Assembly (NCBI RefSeq): GCF_021117345.1
Contig: NZ_CP088261.1
Coordinates: 868,001-932,000, forward strand
Length of the DNA: 64,000 nt
Source: Microbacterium sp. cx-55
Lineage (GTDB): Bacteria > Actinomycetota > Actinomycetes > Actinomycetales > Microbacteriaceae
Reading direction: 5' to 3'
Shown: piece by piece, positions 54,943-64,000 of the stretch
How the letters are laid out: the number at the start of each line of letters is the position of its first letter
Position numbering within the stretch: the stretch's first letter is position 1
The notes under the pieces: model-generated
The model's database searches: none
Told to the model about the DNA's origin: nothing
Seen by the model: the letters and a program-made list of their open reading frames with translations, nothing else
Program-made: the position numbers and the translations under genes

Positions 54943-56403
54943 ATGGCCACCCCCACGCAGACCACGATCGACCACGCCGTCCGCGACCTCGCGCTCGCCG
55001 AAGCCGGTCGCCACCAGATCCGCCTCGCCGAGAACGAGATGCCGGGACTCATGGCGCTCCGCGAGGAGTTCGGCCCGACGCAGCCGTTGAAGGGCGCCCG
55101 TATCGCGGGATCGCTGCACATGACGGTGCAGACTGCGGTGCTCATCGAGACGCTCGTCGCCCTCGGCGCGCAGGTGCGTTGGGCGAGTTGCAACATCTTC
55201 TCCACCCAGGACGAGGCCGCGGCCGCGGTCGTCGTCGGCCCCTACGGCACCGTCGCGGAGCCTCAGGGCGTGCCGGTGTTTGCGTGGAAGGGCGAGACCC
55301 TCGAGGAGTACTGGTCGCTCGCCGACCGCATCTTCGACTGGAGCGCCGAAGGATTCGACGGACCCAACCTCATCCTCGACGACGGCGGCGACGCGACGCT
55401 GCTCGTGCACCGCGGTGTGGAGTTCGAGAAGGCCGGCGCGGTTCCGGATGCGGAGGCCTCCGCATCCGCCGAGTACCGGGTCGTTCTCGACACGCTGCGG
55501 GCCTCGCTCGCCGCCGACCCGCAGCGCTTCACGCGAATCGCTGCCGGACTCATCGGCGTCACGGAAGAGACGACGACCGGTGTGCACCGCCTGTACGAGC
55601 TCGCAGCGGACGGCAAGCTCCTCTTCCCGGGCATCAACGTCAACGACTCGGTGACGAAGTCCAAGTTCGACAACAAGTACGGCATCCGGCACTCGCTGCC
55701 CGACGGCATCAACCGTGCCACCGACGTGCTGATCGGCGGCAAGACGGCATTCGTCGTCGGCTACGGCGACGTCGGCAAGGGCGCCGCGGAAGCACTTCGC
55801 GGCCAGGGTGCGCGCGTGATCATCGGCGAGATCGACCCGATCTGCGCCTTGCAGGCCGCGATGGACGGCTACCAGGTGGCCAAGCTCGAGTCCGTCATCG
55901 ACAGCGTCGACATCGTCATCACCGGCACCGGGAACACCCGCGTCGTGACCGTCGAGCAGCTCCAGGGGCTCAAGCACCTGGCGATCGTCGGCAACGTCGG
56001 CCACTTCGACGACGAGATCGACATGGCCGGGCTGGAGGCGATCCCCGGTGTCGAGAAGGTCGAGATCAAGCCGCAGGTGCACGAATACCGTCTGCCGAAC
56101 GGACGCAGCATCCTGGTCCTCAGCGAAGGCCGGCTGCTCAACCTCGGCAACGCGACCGGGCACCCCTCGTTCGTCATGAGCGCGTCGTTCGCCAACCAGG
56201 TGCTCGCCCAGCTCGAGCTCTTCACCCGCCCCGAGGAGTACCCGGTGGGTGTCTACGTGCTGCCGAAGGCGCTCGATGAGAAGGTTGCACGCCTGCACCT
56301 CGCCGCGCTCGGCGTCGAGCTGACGACGCTCTCCGACGAGCAGTCGGCCTACCTCGGCATCCCGGCCGACGGCCCGTACAAGCCCGACCACTACCGCTAC
56401 TGA
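54943..56403 (+). CDS. ahcY: Adenosylhomocysteinase
   Basis: Hydrolyses S-adenosylhomocysteine to adenosine and homocysteine, relieving inhibition of methyltransferases. 486 residues: [72 protein letters not shown], the NAD fold [31 protein letters not shown] and the C-terminal KPDHYRY that contacts the neighbouring subunit. An actinobacterial insertion of about 40 residues near [15 protein letters not shown] is present. ATG 54943 was chosen over one 18 nt upstream because of the -10-like box and family start. Confidence 0.96.
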   Translation: MATPTQTTIDHAVRDLALAEAGRHQIRLAENEMPGLMALREEFGPTQPLKGARIAGSLHMTVQTAVLIETLVALGAQVRWASCNIFSTQDEAAAAVVVGPYGTVAEPQGVPVFAWKGETLEEYWSLADRIFDWSAEGFDGPNLILDDGGDATLLVHRGVEFEKAGAVPDAEASASAEYRVVLDTLRASLAADPQRFTRIAAGLIGVTEETTTGVHRLYELAADGKLLFPGINVNDSVTKSKFDNKYGIRHSLPDGINRATDVLIGGKTAFVVGYGDVGKGAAEALRGQGARVIIGEIDPICALQAAMDGYQVAKLESVIDSVDIVITGTGNTRVVTVEQLQGLKHLAIVGNVGHFDDEIDMAGLEAIPGVEKVEIKPQVHEYRLPNGRSILVLSEGRLLNLGNATGHPSFVMSASFANQVLAQLELFTRPEEYPVGVYVLPKALDEKVARLHLAALGVELTTLSDEQSAYLGIPADGPYKPDHYRY

Positions 56404-56411
56404 GTCGCGCA

Positions 56412-56451
56412 CCGCCGGCCCGCCACCCGAGTCCGGGTGGCGGGCCGGCGG
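56412..56451 (+). terminator. ahcY terminator hairpin
   Basis: Two perfectly complementary 18-nt arms (56412-56429 and 56434-56451) enclose the tetraloop AGTC, 8 nt after the ahcY stop. It is the strongest hairpin in the window; no U-run follows. Confidence 0.75.
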
Positions 56452-56574
56452 CATGCGTGGCGGTTGCGGTGCGGGCTTTGCCCGGCCGGGGAGGGCGGTG
56501 TCTGCCGGCCGCGGGTTTCTGGCGGCCGTGCCCGCCTGCGGTGGGCCGGCGCCGTGTTTCGACGGCTGTAGGTC

Positions 56575-57056
56575 GTGAGTCGTCGGACCGGTGGTGCAGA
56601 TGCGCACGGGTGGGGCGGATGAGGCGGCCCAGCGACGTTCGTTCCGACGACTGACGCGCCATCGGCGGCGTCCCGGCACAGATGGGCTGGACTGGCACGA
56701 TCCCGGTGCGGGCACGCGTACCGGTCGGCGGCGGCGGTCGGCGCGGGCGGGGGATGTGCTGTGCGTGGGCTGCATCCGCGCGTTGAGTCGACGGCTGTAG
56801 CTCGTGAGTCGTCGGACCGGTGGTGCAGATGCGCACGGGTGGGGCGGATGAGGCGGCCCAGCGACGTTCGTTCCGACGACTGACGAGCCATCGGCGGCGT
56901 CCCGGCACAAGTGGGCTGGATCGGCGAGGGCGGGGAAGTGCTGTGCGTGGGGGTGCGTCCGTGCGTCGAATCGGCGTGAGTCGTCGGACCGGTGGTGCAG
57001 ATGCGCACGGATGGGGTGGATGAGGCGGCCCAGCGACGTTCGTTCCGACGACTGAC
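56575..57056. repeat. Three copies of an 81-nt hairpin element after ahcY
   Basis: Copies at 56575-56655, 56804-56884 and 56976-57056. Each begins GTGAGTCGTCGG and ends TCCGACGACTGAC; AGTCGTCGGA and TCCGACGACT are perfect 10-bp arms enclosing a conserved loop (GTGGTGCAGATGCGCAC, then GGATGAGGCGGCCCAGCGAC). The first two copies share a longer flank, CATCGGCGGCGTCCCGGCAC. They fill the 733-nt gene-free gap between ahcY and the RDD gene. Unrelated in sequence to the four-box palindromes. Confidence 0.85.
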
Positions 57057-57136
57057 GAGCCATCGACGGCCGAAGAAGCGGCGGACCCGCGGCGCGGCGG
57101 ACCCGCGGCCGTCCGCCGCGCCGGCGCGGGCGGGCG

Positions 57137-57943
57137 TCAGTCCCGGAGGAGCGTGGCGGCGCGGGCGTCGCGCAGGCGCACGGCGGCGAGTTCGCGTGAG
57201 AATCGCACGGCGACCACCGCGCGGACGAACAGTTCCGGATCGACCTCGGGAACGGGGGAGACGGATGCGGACACCGCGGCAGCCAGGTCGCGGGCGAGCC
57301 GCGCCCGGGCGGCCGGCTGCAGATCCTCCGCCTGGCGGACGAACTGGCTGAGCCGGCGGGCGAGCCGCTCGGGGAGCGGGGCGACATCCGCCACTGTCGC
57401 CCAAGCCGCCAGCGCGGGCGGAACGACCGGAGCGATCTCGGGCAGTCGCGGGGATCGGGTGCGCTGGCTGTAGGTGCCCGCCAGCAGGTCCCCGAGGCGC
57501 TGCGCGCGAGGGGTGAAGATGCCGGTCACCGCGGCGACCGCCCCGAACGTCATCCAGATCTCCAGAACGCCCACGAGGGCGCGGATGAAGGCCTGCCGGA
57601 AACCGGCGGCACCGCCGTCGGCGCGGACGATGCGGCCGCCCACGGCCAACTTGCCGAGGCTTCGTCCGTGCGTGGCGGTCTCGACGACGGTGGGGATGAC
57701 GACGGCCACGACCACGAGCATGGCGATCGACAGGATCGGCGCGAGGGCGGGATCGAGGCCGGACCCGCCGGCCCAGAGCATCACGAGGATGAAGAGCACG
57801 TACACGAGGACCGCGAGCACGATGTCGATCAGTGCGCCCAGCGCACGGAGGAAGAACCCGGTCGGCTGGATGTCGAGCGCCACCGCTTCGCCGGTCAATA
57901 CCTCGTCCTGGGCGATATCGACCACGGTCACGGGGGAGGCCAT
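57137..57943 (-). CDS. RDD family membrane protein
   Basis: 268 residues. Three or four transmembrane helices in residues ~25-160: GFFLRALGALIDIVLAVLVY carries the arginine and aspartate that name the RDD domain, and GRSLGKLAVGGRIVRADGGA and RAQRLGDLLAGTYSQRT are further conserved blocks. The C-terminal ~100 residues are cytosolic and helical. It is divergent from the SpoIIM-like gene by 16 nt. In actinobacteria RDD, SpoIIM-like, DUF58 and MoxR genes cluster; function of the set is unknown. Confidence 0.88.
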   Translation of the reverse strand: MASPVTVVDIAQDEVLTGEAVALDIQPTGFFLRALGALIDIVLAVLVYVLFILVMLWAGGSGLDPALAPILSIAMLVVVAVVIPTVVETATHGRSLGKLAVGGRIVRADGGAAGFRQAFIRALVGVLEIWMTFGAVAAVTGIFTPRAQRLGDLLAGTYSQRTRSPRLPEIAPVVPPALAAWATVADVAPLPERLARRLSQFVRQAEDLQPAARARLARDLAAAVSASVSPVPEVDPELFVRAVVAVRFSRELAAVRLRDARAATLLRD

Positions 57944-57946
57944 GGG

Positions 57947-57952
57947 TACAGT
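57947..57952 (+). promoter_or_regulatory. Putative leaderless -10 box of the SpoIIM-like gene
   Basis: TACAGT ends 7 nt before ATG 57960 and lies only 3 nt from the divergent RDD start codon. Confidence 0.48.
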
Positions 57953-57959
57953 GAAACAC

Positions 57960-58955
57960 ATGGACCTCGACGCCCTGACGGCCGCGCACCGTGCCGAGTG
58001 GGAGCGCCTCGACGAGCTCACCCGCACCCGCCGCCTCGCCGGCGCGGACGTCGACGAGCTCGTCACGCGGTACCGGGCCGCATCCGCCGATCTCGCCGAT
58101 GTCAAGACCACGGCCGGTCGGAGTCCGCAGGCCGATCACCTCTCGCTCGTCCTCGCCCGCGCCAGGCTGCGGCTGACCGGCGCATCGGAGAACGTCCTTC
58201 GCCGCATCCCGAGATTCTTCGTCCTGCAGCTGCCCGCGGCGCTCTACCGGGTTCGCGGGGCGACGCTCGGCGTCACCGTCGGGTTCCTGCTGATCGCGAC
58301 CCTGGTGGCGACGTGGATCGCGAGCGATCCGGCTCTCGTTGCCTCGCTCGGGTCGGACGCGCAGCTCGCGTCGTACGCCCAAGACCAGTTCACGGCCTAT
58401 TACTCCGAGAATCCGGCCGCCGTCTTCGCAGGAACGGTGTGGACGAACAATGCCTGGATCGCGGCCCAGTGCGTGCTGTTCGGCATCTCCGGGGTGTGGC
58501 CCGTCTACGTTGTCGCGCAGAATGCGGTCGGACTCGGCACGTCCGCCGCGGTGATGGCGTCGTACGACCGGCTCGACGTGTTCTTCGCGTTCATCCTTCC
58601 GCACGGTCTGCTCGAGCTGACCTGCATCTTCGTGGCTGCGGCCGCGGGGTTGCAGATCTTCTGGGCCTGGGTCGCTCCCGGGCCGCGTTCGCGGGGGGAG
58701 GCGCTCGCGGCCGCGGGGCGCTCCCTTGTCACGGTGGCGATCGGGCTCGTGTTCGCGCTCGGACTGTCGGGGATCGTCGAGGGCTTCGTGACGCCGCAGC
58801 CCTGGCCGTGGCCGATCAAGCTCGGACTCGGCGCTCTCGCCCTGGCGGTCTTCCTCTTCTACATGCTCGTGATCGGTCGCCGCGCCGTGCAGCGGGGGGA
58901 GACCGGCGACCTCACCGAGGACGAGACCGGCGCTCCGGAGCTCGTCGCGGGCTGA
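57960..58955 (+). CDS. Stage II sporulation protein M-like membrane protein
   Basis: 331 residues, SpoIIM domain. Residues 1-90 are cytosolic and helical (MDLDALTAAHRAEWERLDEL...). Five or six transmembrane helices follow, e.g. GATLGVTVGFLLIATLVATW, the NNAWIAAQCVLFGISGVWPV block, FAFILPHGLLELTCIFVAAA with the family's PHGxxE motif, and GLGALALAVFLFYMLVIG. The organism group does not make endospores, so a role in the MoxR/DUF58-associated membrane module is more likely than sporulation. Confidence 0.88.
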   Translation: MDLDALTAAHRAEWERLDELTRTRRLAGADVDELVTRYRAASADLADVKTTAGRSPQADHLSLVLARARLRLTGASENVLRRIPRFFVLQLPAALYRVRGATLGVTVGFLLIATLVATWIASDPALVASLGSDAQLASYAQDQFTAYYSENPAAVFAGTVWTNNAWIAAQCVLFGISGVWPVYVVAQNAVGLGTSAAVMASYDRLDVFFAFILPHGLLELTCIFVAAAAGLQIFWAWVAPGPRSRGEALAAAGRSLVTVAIGLVFALGLSGIVEGFVTPQPWPWPIKLGLGALALAVFLFYMLVIGRRAVQRGETGDLTEDETGAPELVAG

Positions 58956-58985
58956 TTTCTTCCGCCCGGCGATCGGCCCGCCTTC

Positions 58986-59014
58986 TTTTGAACAGATCAA
59001 AACTAGGCTAGATT
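58986..59014 (+). promoter_or_regulatory. furA-katG promoter with candidate FurA operator
   Basis: TTTTGA (58986-58991) and TCAAAA (58997-59002) form an inverted repeat with a 5-nt spacer in a small AT-rich island. TAGATT (59009-59014) ends 7 nt before ATG 59022; TTTTGA stands 17 nt upstream of it as a -35. The repeat covers the -35, which suits autorepression by FurA as known in mycobacteria. Confidence 0.55.
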
Positions 59015-59021
59015 GGGCCTG

Positions 59022-61837
<2,816 letters not shown>

Positions 61838-61841
61838 TCTC

Positions 61842-61890
61842 CGCACGCCCTCCGGGCCCGCTCCGCATCCGCGGGGTGGGCCCTCGTGCG
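61842..61890. terminator. katG terminator hairpin, convergent with the DUF58 gene
   Basis: GGGCCCGCTCCGC (61854-61866) pairs with 61871-61883 around ATCC with one mismatch and one G-T pair; CGCACG (61842-61847) and CGTGCG (61885-61890) close an outer stem. Confidence 0.65.
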
Positions 61891-61945
61891 TCGGGGGCTC
61901 CGCCGGATGGCGGGCACGCCCGCGGGCAACGAGATCCGGACGGGG

Positions 61946-63262
61946 TCAGAGGAGTCCGCGGAGCTTGAGCGCCAGGTAGTGGTCGGCGATGAGCGGAGGC
62001 AGCGACTCCGCATCGGCGGCGAGAGATACCGCGCCCGCGCGGGCGACGGCATCCGCCACCCGCGCCGCATCCGAGCCGGCCCGCGCCCGGGCGGCCTCGA
62101 GATATGCGGACTCCGCGTCGATCAGCCCTTCGGCGGCGTCGGCGGCGCCTGCGGAGGTGTCGTGGTCGGTCGCGGCGCCCACCAGCACGCGGGAGCGCGC
62201 GGTCCACGACGGAAGCGCGGCGAGGAAGGCGCGGGATGCGGCGGGGTCGTCCTGGGCCGTCAGCAGCACGACGAGCGCCGGGCGCACGGGCAGCCGCCGG
62301 ACGAGGGCCGCGACGCTCGACCAGTCCGTGTCGATCAGCTGCGGGTCCACCGCCGCCATCGCGTCGACGAGAGCGGGAACGAGGGCGTTCCCGTCCACCC
62401 CGCTTACTCGGGCGCGCGTCACCCGGTCCATCATGACGAGATGCACGTGGTCGCCGGCGCGGGCGGCGAGAGCCGACAGCAGCAGCGTCGCCTCCATGGC
62501 CGCATCCAGCCGAACGCCGTCGCCCACCCGCGTCGCCGACGTGCGTCCGGTGTCGATCACGATCACGATGTGCCGGTCGCGCTCGGGACGCCAGGTGCGG
62601 AGCATCGTCGTGCCCGCACGTGCGGTGGCGCGCCAGTCGATCGAGCGCACGTCGTCGCCGCGCACGTATTCGCGCAGGCTGTCGAACTCGGTTCCCCGGC
62701 CGCGTAGTTGCACGCTCGTGGAGCCGTCGAGCTCGCGCAGGCGGGCCAGACGTGAGGGCAGGTGGCGGCGCGAGCGGAACGGCGGCAGCACGCGCAGCGC
62801 TCCGCGGGCGCCGATGCTCGCTTGGCGTCCGGCCACGCCGAACGGCCCGCCGGAGCGGACGACGACGAATTCCGAGACCAGTTGGCCCCGGCGACGCGGA
62901 TGCAGCGGCACCGTGATGCGACGTGACTCGCCGCCCGGGATGTCGATGCGGAACCGCCCGAGAGGGGCGCCCGCGGTCGGCTGCCAGGCATCCCGCATCC
63001 GTCCGTGGATCCGGCGCGTTCCGGTGTTGCGGAGGATCACTTCGGTGCGGACGGCCTCATCGCGACGCGCACGCGCGGGGATCTCGCGTGCGACCCGGAG
63101 CGCGCGCGGGGATGCGGCGAGGAGCGCGTCGGCGACGGCGACCGCCGCGCTGAGGAGGATCCAGCCGCCCGCGACGATCCACGGACCGAGGGCCGCGCCG
63201 AACAGCACGACGGGCACGATGCCCGCCGCGACGAGGAGAGCGAGACGACCGGTGATGTACAC
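61946..63262 (-). CDS. DUF58 domain-containing protein
   Basis: 438 residues. Two transmembrane helices at the N-terminus (LALLVAAGIVPVVLFGAALG, WIVAGGWILLSAAVAVADAL), a beta-rich region, then the DUF58 motif RGRGTEFDSLREYVRGDDVR followed by SIDWRATARAGT. After it comes a von Willebrand A-like domain (HIVIVIDTGRTSATRVGDGV with a partial MIDAS). Members work with MoxR AAA+ ATPases, probably as chaperone-type modules for membrane or wall proteins. Start is GTG 63262, 1 nt after the MoxR gene stop, so the two are an operon. Confidence 0.9.
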   Translation of the reverse strand: MYITGRLALLVAAGIVPVVLFGAALGPWIVAGGWILLSAAVAVADALLAASPRALRVAREIPARARRDEAVRTEVILRNTGTRRIHGRMRDAWQPTAGAPLGRFRIDIPGGESRRITVPLHPRRRGQLVSEFVVVRSGGPFGVAGRQASIGARGALRVLPPFRSRRHLPSRLARLRELDGSTSVQLRGRGTEFDSLREYVRGDDVRSIDWRATARAGTTMLRTWRPERDRHIVIVIDTGRTSATRVGDGVRLDAAMEATLLLSALAARAGDHVHLVMMDRVTRARVSGVDGNALVPALVDAMAAVDPQLIDTDWSSVAALVRRLPVRPALVVLLTAQDDPAASRAFLAALPSWTARSRVLVGAATDHDTSAGAADAAEGLIDAESAYLEAARARAGSDAARVADAVARAGAVSLAADAESLPPLIADHYLALKLRGLL

Positions 63263-63263
63263 G

Positions 63264-64000
<737 letters not shown>

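Overview
The window is one strand of a very GC-rich chromosome from an actinobacterium. Gene order and protein sequences (AccBC/AccD/AccE, LpdA lacking redox cysteines, WhiB, DUF3499, DUF5719, FurA-KatG) point to Microbacteriaceae, most likely Microbacterium or a close relative; that placement is inference. About 55 protein genes are supported. I see no tRNA, rRNA, insertion sequence, prophage or CRISPR array.

Layout. 1-7.7 kb: phosphohexomutase (cut by the left edge), purine nucleoside phosphorylase, quinone reductase LpdA, acyl-CoA carboxylase alpha chain, Maf and a TrmA/RlmD-type RNA methyltransferase. 7.7-10.6 kb: a response regulator, histidine kinase and membrane protein with overlapping ends. 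10.9-17.9 kb: acyl-CoA carboxylase beta and epsilon chains, a solo AbiEi/DUF559-type protein, biotin ligase BirA, a PH-domain membrane protein, PurK and PurE. 17.9-48.3 kb: a long surface-glycan locus with an LCP ligase, two Wzm/Wzt-type ABC exporters, rhamnose synthesis (rmlA, rmlB, fused rmlC-rmlD), UDP-galactopyranose mutase, at least six glycosyltransferases, GtrA and GtrB, two large polytopic proteins, an acyltransferase, two O-antigen ligase/polymerase-like proteins, a large secreted protein, and ManA at its end. 49.1-56.4 kb: WhiB, a giant membrane glycosyltransferase, DUF5719, a degenerate metallopeptidase-like protein, DUF3499 and AhcY. 57.1-64 kb: RDD, SpoIIM, FurA-KatG, DUF58 and a MoxR ATPase (cut by the right edge).

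How the genes work together. The carboxylase chains and BirA form one biotin-dependent system for malonyl- or methylmalonyl-CoA supply. The glycan locus makes dTDP-rhamnose and UDP-galactofuranose, assembles polymer on the inner membrane, exports it by ABC transporters and probably attaches it to peptidoglycan by the LCP protein. The GtrA/GtrB pair and the YfhO-like proteins probably decorate polymer outside the membrane with lipid-linked sugars.

Three non-coding patterns stand out. First, at least 24 genes have a -10-like hexamer (usually TANNNT) exactly 6 or 7 nt before the start codon, the layout of leaderless transcription; this also helps choose starts. Second, a 72-73 nt four-box palindrome occurs six times in intergenic DNA, five copies with exactly the same box spacing although the boxes themselves have drifted. 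Third, an unrelated 81 nt hairpin element is repeated three times after ahcY.
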